DNA from: M55B112 sp040880545
GTDB taxonomy: Bacteria > Bacteroidota > Bacteroidia > Bacteroidales > GCA-2748055
Direction: 5' to 3'
Assembly: GCA_040880545.1 (NCBI GenBank)
Contig: JBBDIE010000139.1
Coordinates: 24,475-88,474 of the forward strand
DNA length: 64,000 nt
Below, in pieces: positions 35,584 to 43,866 of the stretch. Position numbers and translations under genes: made by a program. Position 1 is the stretch's first letter; each line of letters opens with the position of its first letter. The notes beneath the pieces are model-generated. The model had not been told where the DNA came from and made no database searches. It saw only the letters and a list, made by a program, of their open reading frames with translations.

Positions 35584-35614
35584 CAAAGTTACTATTAATG
35601 GAGCAAAGTTCAAA
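35584..35614 (-). promoter_or_regulatory. pgk promoter TTTG-N19-TAACTTTG
   Basis: On the minus strand, TTTG (35614-35611), a 19-bp spacer and TAACTTTG (35591-35584) match the Bacteroidota primary-sigma consensus in both boxes and spacing. The predicted leader is about 40 nt. This is the best-matching promoter in the window. Confidence 0.7.
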
Positions 35615-35673
35615 CAGGAACCGTATGTTTGGATGGTATCGAAAATTGGTCGGGATGCATCAACATATTTTAT

Positions 35674-35681
35674 TAAATTTG
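35674..35681 (+). promoter_or_regulatory. holB promoter -7 box (TAAATTTG)
   Basis: TAAATTTG fits TAnnTTTG and would start transcription about 20 nt before the holB ATG. No clear -33 TTTG at the right spacing. Confidence 0.45.
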
Positions 35682-35709
35682 TCATGCAGCATTCAAAAGC
35701 AAATTTCAT

Positions 35710-36855
35710 ATGCAATTCAGAGAAGTACTCGGGCAGGAACAGGTAAAGAAGCGGCTGATAAAATCAGTAAAAGAGCAGCGGATAAGCCATGCCCAGCTCT
35801 TTTTCGGACCCCAGGGAACAGGAAAGTTGCCCCTGGCCATTGCCTATGCCCAGTATATCAGTTGCACCCAGCCCACAGAAGAGGACTCATGCGGAACATG
35901 TCCTTCCTGCATTAAATATGGCAAGCTTGCCCATCCTGACCTGCACTTTGTGTTCCCGGTGGTGTCAGTAAAACAGGGAAGTACCAAAACAGTGAGCGAT
36001 CATTACATTGAACAATGGAGAAGCAGCATCACTTCCAATCCTTATATTTCGGAGAACCAGTGGTATGAAAACATAGGAGCAGAAAACAAGCAGGGATTCA
36101 TCAGCAGGACAGAAAGTGGAGAAGTACTCCGTAAACTAAGCTTTAAGTCATACGAGTCGGAATACAAGATACTGATCATCTGGTTGGCGGAAAAGATGAA
36201 CAGGCAGGCAGCAAATGCTTTACTGAAACTTTTGGAAGAACCGCCTGACAAGACTGTTTTCCTGCTGATTTCCGAAAATACGGATCATATACTTCCCACT
36301 ATTCTCAGCAGGACACAGCTTGTGAGGATCGCCCCGCTGGACCCTGAAAGTATTGAGAAGGGGCTGGAGGAGAAGTTCCCGGGAAACCGGGAGATGATCA
36401 CCGATGTGATCCGTCGTTCAAACGGGAATTTCACAACTGCACTGCAACTGATGGAGTCGGATGAGATGGAGCTGGAACATTTCAATGAATTTGTATTTTT
36501 AATGCGGAAGTGTTACGGTCGTGAGATCGTGGAGATTTATAAATGGACCGAAAAAATTGCCGGATGGGGCAGGGAGCGGCTGAAGATGTTTCTCAACTAT
36601 GGTTTGCGAATGATCCGGGAAAATTTTATGCTGAACCTGAGTCTGCGTGGGATCTCATATATGACTGTGAAGGAGGATGAATTTTCACAAAAGTTCTCAC
36701 ATTTTATTCACCAGGGAAATGTATTTAAAATGGCAGAAGAATTTGAGCTTGCCATCGATCATATTGAGTCAAACGGGAATCAGAAACTCATACTGTTTGA
36801 CCTGGCCATTAAGAACATACTGTTATTGAAGCAGCCGGTTCCGGAGAAGCATTGA
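35710..36855 (+). CDS. holB: DNA polymerase III delta-prime-like clamp-loader subunit
   Basis: A 381-residue AAA+ protein. It has the Walker-A-like GPQGTGKLPLA near residue 35, a zinc module with CGTCPSC near 60, ALLKLLEEPPDKTVFLLISE (Walker-B region) and LSRTQLVRIAPL at sensor 1. Delta-prime is part of the clamp loader that places the beta sliding clamp on primed DNA. An insertion between about residues 80 and 130 is longer than in E. coli and seems usual for Bacteroidota. The PSP1 gene follows 77 bp on, as it also does in Bacillus, where the PSP1 gene yaaT adjoins holB. Confidence 0.88.
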   Translation: MQFREVLGQEQVKKRLIKSVKEQRISHAQLFFGPQGTGKLPLAIAYAQYISCTQPTEEDSCGTCPSCIKYGKLAHPDLHFVFPVVSVKQGSTKTVSDHYIEQWRSSITSNPYISENQWYENIGAENKQGFISRTESGEVLRKLSFKSYESEYKILIIWLAEKMNRQAANALLKLLEEPPDKTVFLLISENTDHILPTILSRTQLVRIAPLDPESIEKGLEEKFPGNREMITDVIRRSNGNFTTALQLMESDEMELEHFNEFVFLMRKCYGREIVEIYKWTEKIAGWGRERLKMFLNYGLRMIRENFMLNLSLRGISYMTVKEDEFSQKFSHFIHQGNVFKMAEEFELAIDHIESNGNQKLILFDLAIKNILLLKQPVPEKH

Positions 36856-36927
36856 AATAACTCCGTACCTGATTGAGGTATATAGTGAAGATAATTACCT
36901 CCGGAATACAATTTCCACATAAATAGC

Positions 36928-36935
36928 TACCTTTG
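36928..36935 (+). promoter_or_regulatory. Promoter -7 box (TACCTTTG) for the PSP1 gene
   Basis: TACCTTTG matches the -7 consensus exactly. The TTG at 36933, which could be read as a start codon, lies inside this box, so translation must begin downstream at the ATG at 36975. Confidence 0.5.
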
Positions 36936-36974
36936 TATGATAAACAGGCAGCCAAACCGAAGATACAGCAGTTT

Positions 36975-38144
36975 ATGGAAAGCATGATTGCAAGAGGATG
37001 TTGTTCAGCGAAGCAATTTGATGTTTCAGATGAAAATAAGGATCGTCTGGAACACTATTTTGATAAGTGTGGAAAGCTGGATTCATTCAACTGGTTAAGG
37101 GAGCTGTCCGACGATTTCGACATCCCTGATATTATCGAAGTCAGATTTAAAAACACACGGAAAGAGATTTACAGGAATGTAAACGGCCTCCGGTTAAAGC
37201 GGGGTGATTTTGTCGCAGTGGAGGCTTCTCCGGGGCATGATATAGGCATTATAACACTGGCCGGTGAAATTGTTGAAAAGCAGCTTAGCAAAACCAAATT
37301 TGATCCCCGGATTGATGAATTAAAAAAAGTATACAGGAAGGCGAAGGAGAATGATCTGGAGAAGTGGGAAGAGGCGATCAGGATGGAGAGTGAGACCATG
37401 CTGAAGGCCAGGAGCATTGCTGCGGAGTTGAACTTGGACATGAAGATCGGTGATGTGGAATACCAGGGTGACCGTACCAAGGCAATTTTTTATTACATTG
37501 CAGATGAGCGGGTGGACTTTCGCGGGTTGATCAAGGTATTGGCTGATACCTTCAGGATCAGAATAGAGATGCGACAGATCGGAGCCAGGCAGGAGGCAGG
37601 AAGAATAGGGGGAATCGGAACCTGTGGAAGAGAGCTTTGCTGTTCCTCTTATATTACCAATTTTGTATCGGTATCAACCCAGGCGGCAAGGATTCAGGAA
37701 GTAGCACTGAATCCGACCAAGCTGGCCGGACAGTGTGGCAAACTGAAATGCTGTCTCAATTACGAAGTTGAAAGTTATTCGGATGCCAGAAAGGATTTTC
37801 CCGACAGGAACATTCCCCTGAAAATTGCAGGAGGGAGGGCGATCCATCAGAAAACCGATGTTTACCGCGGAATCATGTGGTATTCGGTAGGTTCCGACAA
37901 TGGTGCCACTGCCTTGGTTCCTGTTCCCGTTGAACGGGCCAGGGATATCATCGCACTGAACAGGGAAAATGTGTTCCCCGACAGTCTACTGGAAGCCCAC
38001 TATGTTGAGGAGATTGGGAAAGAGAAGCGGTTAGAGTACATGGATGTTGTGGGCCAGGAAAGTATAACCCGCTTCGAGACAAACAACAAGCGTAAGAACA
38101 AGGGCAGGAACAAACCAAGGCCCCATCAACGCAAAAAGCGATGA
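36975..38144 (+). CDS. PSP1-domain protein (YaaT/RicT family)
   Basis: The ATG at 36975 gives 389 residues; an in-frame TTG at 36933 falls within the promoter. The conserved PSP1 core has the Cys-rich motifs GTCGRELCCSSYI and GQCGKLKCCLNYE. The C-terminal tail is very basic (NKRKNKGRNKPRPHQRKKR). In Bacillus the relative RicT (YaaT) works with RicA and RicF in an Fe-S-containing complex affecting RNA processing and sporulation. The gene order holB, PSP1 is conserved, suggesting a housekeeping role. The gldH start overlaps its stop by 4 bases. Confidence 0.85.
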   Translation: MESMIARGCCSAKQFDVSDENKDRLEHYFDKCGKLDSFNWLRELSDDFDIPDIIEVRFKNTRKEIYRNVNGLRLKRGDFVAVEASPGHDIGIITLAGEIVEKQLSKTKFDPRIDELKKVYRKAKENDLEKWEEAIRMESETMLKARSIAAELNLDMKIGDVEYQGDRTKAIFYYIADERVDFRGLIKVLADTFRIRIEMRQIGARQEAGRIGGIGTCGRELCCSSYITNFVSVSTQAARIQEVALNPTKLAGQCGKLKCCLNYEVESYSDARKDFPDRNIPLKIAGGRAIHQKTDVYRGIMWYSVGSDNGATALVPVPVERARDIIALNRENVFPDSLLEAHYVEEIGKEKRLEYMDVVGQESITRFETNNKRKNKGRNKPRPHQRKKR

Positions 38145-38614
38145 AGAGAGTATTTGTATTATTTTCAATCCTGCTTATCATTTCCCAGCTGTATCTATCT
38201 TGCGATAGTACCATGGTATATAATGAATTTCAACACATTGAGAATAATACATGGAAATGGGAAGAACCCGCAGAATTTAATTTCAGCATCGACGATACGG
38301 CAAGTTTTCACAATATCCTTGTCCAGGTAAGGCATACAACAGCGTATCCACTGAGCAATCTTTTCATGTTTGTGCATGTGGAAGGTCCAACGGGGCAAAC
38401 CATGACCGATACCATTCAGTTCATGCTGGCTGAAACAAGCGGGAAGTGGATCGGAAATGGTGTGGGGAACATGCGTGCTCTGGGCTATCTCTATAAAAAG
38501 AATACCCTGTTCCCTGAGCCGGGCGATTACCATATCACCATCGAGCAGGCTATGCGGCTTCCGCAGGTACCTGTATCTGAAGTTGGGTTGAAAGTTGAAA
38601 AAATTAATCCATAA
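38141..38614 (+). CDS. gldH: Gliding-motility lipoprotein GldH
   Basis: A 157-residue lipoprotein; the signal ends SQLYLSC (Cys21). The order CDSTMVYNEFQHIENNTW, then LVQVRHTTAYPLSNLFMFV and GVGNMRALGYLYKKN is characteristic of GldH. GldH is needed for gliding in Flavobacterium johnsoniae, but it is also found in non-gliding Bacteroidota, where its role is less clear. It begins in the PSP1 stop codon (ATGA). It is the first of three gliding or T9SS-related genes in the window, with porW and porX. Confidence 0.88.
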   Translation: MKRVFVLFSILLIISQLYLSCDSTMVYNEFQHIENNTWKWEEPAEFNFSIDDTASFHNILVQVRHTTAYPLSNLFMFVHVEGPTGQTMTDTIQFMLAETSGKWIGNGVGNMRALGYLYKKNTLFPEPGDYHITIEQAMRLPQVPVSEVGLKVEKINP

Positions 38615-38625
38615 GCAGCAGAACA

Positions 38626-39333
38626 TTGAGTAAGAATAAACTTCAGAAATTCTCTGAAATGGAGACATTTCAACGGGTTTTTCAGCCCGGTTTTGATGAG
38701 GTATACAGAAAGGAATTCCATTTAAAAGGGAAGTGGGCATCAGAAGTTTTCGGTAATTCGTATCCCCTGGTTCTTGAGCTGGGATGCGGAAAAGGAGAGT
38801 ACACGGTGGGTCAGGCCGGTATTCATACAGACAGGAATTATATTGGGATCGATATCAAGGGGGCTCGTCTCTGGAGGGGGGCCAGAACAGCCAATGAGGA
38901 GGATCTCATGAACGTGGCATTTCTCAGGACCCGGATTGAATTTATCGAATCGTTTTTCTCGGTCGGCGAAGTAGATGAGATTTGGATCACCTTTCCAGAT
39001 CCACAGCTTAAGCGACGAAGAAACAAAAAAAGGCTGACGGGTTCCAGGTTTCTGAATAGTTACAGAACATTTCTGAAGGACAACGGTATAATTCACCTTA
39101 AAACAGACAATGACGAATTGTTCCTGTATACCAGGGCACTAGCGGAGTACAACAAACTGGAAATACTGGCGGAAACCAGTGATCTGTATAATTCTTCTTT
39201 GCTGAATGAATCGTTGTCAATCAAGACATTCTATGAAAAACAGTTTTTATCGGAAGGGTCTACAATCAATTATATATCATTCAGGCTACCTTCCGGGAGA
39301 CAAATAAATGAAATTCCGGTGCGGGATGAATGA
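38626..39333 (+). CDS. trmB: tRNA (guanine-N7-)-methyltransferase
   Basis: A 235-residue SAM-dependent enzyme that makes m7G46 in tRNA. LELGCGKGEYTVG is the SAM-binding motif, IGIDIKGARLWRGA binds the ribose, and WITFPDPQLKRRRNKKRLTGSRFL is the family signature with catalytic Asp and tRNA-binding Arg/Lys. The start is the TTG at 38626, because SKNKLQKFSEMETF matches the N-terminus of relatives and no ATG fits. It follows gldH by 11 bp. Confidence 0.93.
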   Translation: MSKNKLQKFSEMETFQRVFQPGFDEVYRKEFHLKGKWASEVFGNSYPLVLELGCGKGEYTVGQAGIHTDRNYIGIDIKGARLWRGARTANEEDLMNVAFLRTRIEFIESFFSVGEVDEIWITFPDPQLKRRRNKKRLTGSRFLNSYRTFLKDNGIIHLKTDNDELFLYTRALAEYNKLEILAETSDLYNSSLLNESLSIKTFYEKQFLSEGSTINYISFRLPSGRQINEIPVRDE

Positions 39334-39661
39334 CCAAAGTTTCTATGACAAGGTATACGAAGTTGTAAAACTGATTCCTTCGGGGAGGGTTACCTCCTAT
39401 GGTGCCATTGCCCGCTACCTTGGCTCCCCTCAATCGTCGCGGATGGTTGGATGGGCCATGAACCAGTCGCATGTTTCACAGGACTTTGTTCCGGCCCACA
39501 GGGTGGTAAACCGCAACGGGATGCTTACGGGAAAACACCATTTCGGTGGGGCGGAGGTTATGACAGAACTTCTTGAAAGCGAGGGAGTAAAAATTGAGGA
39601 CGATTGTGTAGTGGATTTCACCGCCCTCTTTTGGGATCCAATTGTTGAATTGGGTTTATGA
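39326..39661 (+). CDS. Alkyltransferase-like (ATL) DNA-repair protein
   Basis: A 111-residue MGMT-fold protein. GRVTSYGAIARYLGSPQSSRMVGWAMNQ is the DNA-recognition helix region with the Arg finger. At the active site the sequence is V-P-A57-H-R-V-V-N, so the alkyl-accepting Cys of true O6-methylguanine methyltransferases is Ala. It therefore cannot self-alkylate. Known ATL proteins bind O6-alkylguanine and hand it to nucleotide excision repair. The ATG at 39326 overlaps trmB by 8 bases; an earlier ATG (39308) overlaps more. Confidence 0.88.
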   Translation: MNDQSFYDKVYEVVKLIPSGRVTSYGAIARYLGSPQSSRMVGWAMNQSHVSQDFVPAHRVVNRNGMLTGKHHFGGAEVMTELLESEGVKIEDDCVVDFTALFWDPIVELGL

Positions 39662-39688
39662 AGATTCAATCTAAATTAAAAAATTGCC

Positions 39689-39696
39689 TACCTTTG
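39689..39696 (+). promoter_or_regulatory. Promoter -7 box (TACCTTTG) for mrp
   Basis: An exact TAnnTTTG match, 19 bp before the mrp ATG; the predicted leader is about 13 nt. The nine-base context CTACCTTTG is the same as at the PSP1 promoter. No -33 box was recognised. Confidence 0.5.
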
Positions 39697-39715
39697 TCCC
39701 TTAAACGGATTAATC

Positions 39716-40816
39716 ATGAGTTTAAGCAAAGAGCAGGTTTTACAGGCCTTAAAAAGAGTTATACACCCTGAAACCAGAAAGAATATTGTTGAATTGAATA
39801 TGATTGAAAATCTTACCATTGAAGGAAAGGAGGTAAGATTTGCATTGAAATTCAACCGACCGAATGATCCTTTTATCGAATCGATGAAGAAGTCGTGTGT
39901 AGCTGCAATTGAATCGCAGCTGGGTGAGGATATCAAGATCAGGGGGAATATCGGCACCAATGTACCGGAGCGTCCCAAGGGAATACAGGTTCTACCCGGG
40001 GTGAAAAATATCATTGCAGTGGCTTCCGGGAAAGGGGGGGTTGGAAAATCCACAATTGCGGTGAATCTGGCCATAGGACTAAAGAACGAGGGGTACAAGG
40101 TGGGCCTGCTGGATGCTGATGTGTATGGCCCTTCCATCCCGAAAATGTTTCATATAGAGGATGCCAAACCGGTTGGAAAGACGGAAGATGGTATAGAATG
40201 GATCATTCCGGTTGAGAAGTACGGCATCAAGTTACTATCCGTAGGTTTTTTTGTAAAACCGGAGGATGCGCTGGTATGGAGGGGGCCCATGGCTACCAGT
40301 GCTTTGAAGCAGCTGATCTCGCAGGGCGACTGGGGAGAATTGGATTACCTGGTACTGGACCTGCCCCCGGGAACGGGCGATGTTCACCTTACCATCGTAC
40401 AGGAGGTTCCGGTTACCGGAGCAATTATTGTCAGCACACCACAGGAAGTTGCCCTGGCCGATGTGGTGAAAGGGATCAGCATGTTTACAGGCGAGAAGAT
40501 CAATGTACCGGTGCTGGGTCTCGTGGAGAACATGGCCTGGTTCACTCCCGAAGAGTTACCGGATAACAAGTATTATATATTCGGAAAGGAGGGGTGTAAA
40601 AATCTGGCAGAAAAACTGGGCATTGAGTTGCTGGGGCAGATCCCGCTTGTCCAGGGAATTTGTTCGTCGGGCGACAAAGGAGTACCGGTGGCAGAGAAGA
40701 AAGATTCACCCATGGGCAAGGCATTTGGAGAACTGGCTCAGAAAGTGGTTCAGATTACTGAAAAGAGAAACAAGGAGATGGCCCCTACAAAAAAGGTTGA
40801 GATTACGAATAAATAG
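39716..40816 (+). CDS. mrp: Mrp/NBP35-family iron-sulfur carrier ATPase
   Basis: A 366-residue protein. An N-terminal MIP18/DUF59-type domain (about 1-90) precedes a deviant Walker A, SGKGGVGKST (Lys111), the motif LLDADVYGPSIPKM and DLPPGTGDVHLT. ApbC/Mrp proteins carry and transfer Fe-S clusters. The usual C-terminal CxxC cluster-binding pair is not evident here (FGKEGCKNLAEKL has one Cys), as in several Bacteroidota members. The NifU-domain gene lies 21 bp downstream, consistent with joint work in Fe-S assembly. Confidence 0.93.
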   Translation: MSLSKEQVLQALKRVIHPETRKNIVELNMIENLTIEGKEVRFALKFNRPNDPFIESMKKSCVAAIESQLGEDIKIRGNIGTNVPERPKGIQVLPGVKNIIAVASGKGGVGKSTIAVNLAIGLKNEGYKVGLLDADVYGPSIPKMFHIEDAKPVGKTEDGIEWIIPVEKYGIKLLSVGFFVKPEDALVWRGPMATSALKQLISQGDWGELDYLVLDLPPGTGDVHLTIVQEVPVTGAIIVSTPQEVALADVVKGISMFTGEKINVPVLGLVENMAWFTPEELPDNKYYIFGKEGCKNLAEKLGIELLGQIPLVQGICSSGDKGVPVAEKKDSPMGKAFGELAQKVVQITEKRNKEMAPTKKVEITNK

Positions 40817-40837
40817 CAAGTTCTGATAAGAAAAATT

Positions 40838-41077
40838 ATGGAAGAAATTACAAACCGTGTTGAATCGGCACTTAAAAAAATTCGTCCATACCTGGTTGCA
40901 GATGGCGGAGATATTAAATTAATTGAAGTTACCGAGGATTATATTGTGAAAGTGCAGCTAACCGGGGCATGTCATGGCTGTCCTTTCAGTATGCAAACAC
41001 TTAAAGCCGGAGTTGAGATGGCTATTAAGAAGGAGGTCCCTGAAATCGTAGAGGTGATTGAAATTAATAGCATGTAA
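40838..41077 (+). CDS. NifU C-terminal-domain Fe-S scaffold protein
   Basis: A 79-residue NifU-type domain of the stand-alone form. The sequence VADGGDIKLIEV is followed by the cluster-binding Cys45-x-x-Cys48 (GACHGCPFS). Such proteins hold a labile [4Fe-4S] cluster between two monomers and pass it to target proteins, often through Mrp-like carriers. The gene directly follows mrp and should share its transcript. Confidence 0.93.
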   Translation: MEEITNRVESALKKIRPYLVADGGDIKLIEVTEDYIVKVQLTGACHGCPFSMQTLKAGVEMAIKKEVPEIVEVIEINSM

Positions 41078-41111
41078 TTAGTACCTTGCGGTCGGAGATA
41101 TCCGGTTTTGG

Positions 41112-41137
41112 TGAGCCAGGTATAATTTAATGGCTCA
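41112..41137 (+). terminator. Hairpin after the NifU gene, possible terminator
   Basis: A perfect 7-bp stem (TGAGCCA with TGGCTCA) and a 12-base loop lie 35 bp after the NifU-domain stop. The following bases are A-rich rather than T-rich, so it may be only a weak or factor-assisted terminator. Confidence 0.35.
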
Positions 41138-41146
41138 TGCAAAATA

Positions 41147-41154
41147 TATGTTTG
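41147..41154 (+). promoter_or_regulatory. porW promoter -7 box (TATGTTTG)
   Basis: TATGTTTG matches TAnnTTTG. Transcription near 41160 would give a leader of about 33 nt before the TTG start at 41194. It follows the hairpin at 41112, consistent with a new transcription unit for porW-porX. Confidence 0.5.
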
Positions 41155-41193
41155 TAAACTTAGTTAATATACTAGGAAAAAACCTTTACAGTA

Positions 41194-43866
41194 TTGCCTC
41201 GGTTTCGAAAAGTACATATCTGGTTGCCCCTTTCGCTATTTATGGGGTTCATGCTTGTGTCTTGCAGTGTTGAAAAAAACACGGCAGCTACACGTAATTT
41301 CCATAATCTTACCTCCCACTACAATATCTATTTCAATGCCAGTGAAAGTTATAAGCTGGGTATAATACGATCTTCCGAATCGTTCCAGGATGATTTTACA
41401 ACCATTCTTCCCCTGTTTTATTACGAAGATGAATCCATTCAACAGTCGGTCTCCTCACAAATGAAAAGAGCCATCGATAAGAGTACAAAGGTGATCACAT
41501 TTCATTCAATTACTGCAAAACCAAAGGTCAGAGGTGGCCGACAGAGCGAGAAGGATAAAGCGTTCTTTGAAAAAACGGAATACAATAAATGGGTGGATGA
41601 CAGTTTCCTGCTGATCGGGAAAGCCTACATGTACCAGGGGGAATTTTTTAAGGCAGCGGAATCATTCCGCCATGTGATCAATAATTTCCCCGAAGAAGAA
41701 ACATATTACGTTGCCCTGGCATGGCTCATGAGGGCATACAATGTAATTGGTGATCCGGGAAGGGCAGAAGAGATCATGGTGATTCTCAAGGATGTGGATG
41801 AATTTCCAAAGAAACATGAAGAGGTTCTGTATACCAGTCTGGCAGATTACTATGTTAGAAAAGGAGACTTTAAGGAGGCAGCAAGGAATGTGGAGCTGGC
41901 CCTGGAAACCAGACCCAAAAAGCCCCAGAGGATCAGGTATAGATATATTCTTGCGCAGTTATACAAAGAAGCGGGGATGGGAGATAAATCGGTGAAAAAT
42001 TACAAAAAGGTAGTACGGATGAATCCTCCTTATGTACTTTCTTTCAATGCAAAAGTAAGTATGGCTGAAGCATTTGAATCCGGGGCATCCAATAGTGGTG
42101 AGATCATCAAGCTTCTGAATAAAATGTTGAAGGATTCAAAAAATAAGGAGTATCAGGACCAGATCTATTTTGCCCTGGGAAATATTTATATGTCCAGGGG
42201 GGACCGCGAAAAAGCCATTGATTATTACCACCTTTCCGTAAGCAAGAGTATTCAGAATAATTATCAGAAGGGGCAATCGTGCCTGACACTTGCCCGCATC
42301 TATTACAATGAACCATTGTACAATCTTTCGGCGGCCTATTACGATACGGCAGTAAATCTGCTGAATGATGATTATCCTAACTACAAAACATTACAGCAAC
42401 GATCCACCAGTTTAAACAGACTGGTTACCAATATCAATACATTTGAATTGCAAGACAGTGTACAGATCCTGGCAAGAATGCCGGAAAGCGAGCGGCTCTC
42501 GGCCATCGACGGGATCATTAACCAGGTCCGCCAAGAGGAGGCTGCTGCCCGGTTGCGTGAACAACAGGCCAGAGAAGATATGCTGTCAGGCAGATCCGGT
42601 TTCAATGAAAGTCAGGCGGGATTTGGAACAGACCAGATGGGGGGAGGTAAATGGTATTTTTACAACCTGAATGCCAAAAGTTTCGGACAACCTGAATTCA
42701 GGATGAAATGGGGAGATCGAAAGCTGGAGGATAACTGGCGGAGGAGGAATAAACAATCGATGACTGAGCTGATTGAAGAGTCGGGTGATGAAGCCCTGGA
42801 CGAAATTGACGGAGGTACGGGCACGGTCATAGACAACAAATCACGGGAATATTACCTTCGTGATATTCCGCTTACCGACTCGGCCATGGAGGTATCGCAC
42901 ACAAAACTGGAGGAGGCATTGTATAATATGGCCATGGTTTACAGAGACGATCTCCTGGATTATGAGAAGGCGATTGAATCACTCGAGGAGCTTGTGAACA
43001 GGTACCAGGATGGCCGGTACACCATGGCAGCGTACTATTACCTGTACAACCTCTATAATAATATTCAACAGCCGGCCCGGGCCGACCAATATAAAAATCT
43101 GCTTAGCAGAAATTATCCCGATAGTCACCTTACCATGCTGCTTACCAATCCAAATTATATCAGGGAGTTGGAAGAGGAACAGAGAAAAGTGGAAGATTTC
43201 TATATGGATGTTTACGAAGACTACAAGAATGAGCGGTTTGGTGCTGTCATTGACAAAGCAGATGCAGGCATGGTAAAATATGCCGATGACAGGGACCTTA
43301 TGATGCGACTCTCTTATCTCAGGGCAATGTCAATTGGAGCAGTGTTGGGTAAAGAGGCGATGAAGACAGCACTCGACAGTATCGTTGCCTGGTATCCCAA
43401 TACCGAGATTGCTGATGAGGCACAGGAGATAATCGAATACATGTATGTGGCATTCCCGGTTATCAAAGAGGCTGACCAGGCCAGGGAAGCCGGGCAGTTG
43501 TATAATTTCAATAGCAATGCCACTCACCGGTTTATGCTTGCATTGAAGAAATCGGAAAACCTGAACCTTGTAAATTTCAATGTATTGAATTATAACCTGG
43601 ATAATTTCAATAATTATGACCTTAAGATTGAATTAAAGCAACTTAAAGTGGCATACAACCTGCTTACGGTAAGTGGATTTTCAACTTATGAAGGAGTTAC
43701 CAGGTATGCCGCACGAATTCGTACTGACATCGGGGAGGTGATGGGAGAAATTCCGGCCGGAAATTATGAGGTGTTAACGATCTCAGAGGAGAATTACAAC
43801 AAACTGCTGGAGGACCAGCAATTTATCCCTTACCTGTTGTTTTACAAGCAAAATTACAAGGAATAA
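41194..43866 (+). CDS. porW: T9SS-associated TPR lipoprotein PorW/SprE
   Basis: An 890-residue lipoprotein; the signal ends GFMLVSC (Cys24). The N-terminal NFHNLTSHYNIYFNASESY and the many TPR helices (for example AYMYQGEFFKAAESFRHV, LGNIYMSRGDREKAIDYY and YEKAIESLEELV) identify PorW/SprE. PorW is needed for type IX secretion and is thought to connect the cell-envelope part of the secretion machine. The start must be TTG: a stop lies seven codons upstream and the first ATG would destroy the signal peptide. Its stop codon overlaps the porX start (TAATG). Confidence 0.9.
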   Translation: MPRFRKVHIWLPLSLFMGFMLVSCSVEKNTAATRNFHNLTSHYNIYFNASESYKLGIIRSSESFQDDFTTILPLFYYEDESIQQSVSSQMKRAIDKSTKVITFHSITAKPKVRGGRQSEKDKAFFEKTEYNKWVDDSFLLIGKAYMYQGEFFKAAESFRHVINNFPEEETYYVALAWLMRAYNVIGDPGRAEEIMVILKDVDEFPKKHEEVLYTSLADYYVRKGDFKEAARNVELALETRPKKPQRIRYRYILAQLYKEAGMGDKSVKNYKKVVRMNPPYVLSFNAKVSMAEAFESGASNSGEIIKLLNKMLKDSKNKEYQDQIYFALGNIYMSRGDREKAIDYYHLSVSKSIQNNYQKGQSCLTLARIYYNEPLYNLSAAYYDTAVNLLNDDYPNYKTLQQRSTSLNRLVTNINTFELQDSVQILARMPESERLSAIDGIINQVRQEEAAARLREQQAREDMLSGRSGFNESQAGFGTDQMGGGKWYFYNLNAKSFGQPEFRMKWGDRKLEDNWRRRNKQSMTELIEESGDEALDEIDGGTGTVIDNKSREYYLRDIPLTDSAMEVSHTKLEEALYNMAMVYRDDLLDYEKAIESLEELVNRYQDGRYTMAAYYYLYNLYNNIQQPARADQYKNLLSRNYPDSHLTMLLTNPNYIRELEEEQRKVEDFYMDVYEDYKNERFGAVIDKADAGMVKYADDRDLMMRLSYLRAMSIGAVLGKEAMKTALDSIVAWYPNTEIADEAQEIIEYMYVAFPVIKEADQAREAGQLYNFNSNATHRFMLALKKSENLNLVNFNVLNYNLDNFNNYDLKIELKQLKVAYNLLTVSGFSTYEGVTRYAARIRTDIGEVMGEIPAGNYEVLTISEENYNKLLEDQQFIPYLLFYKQNYKE

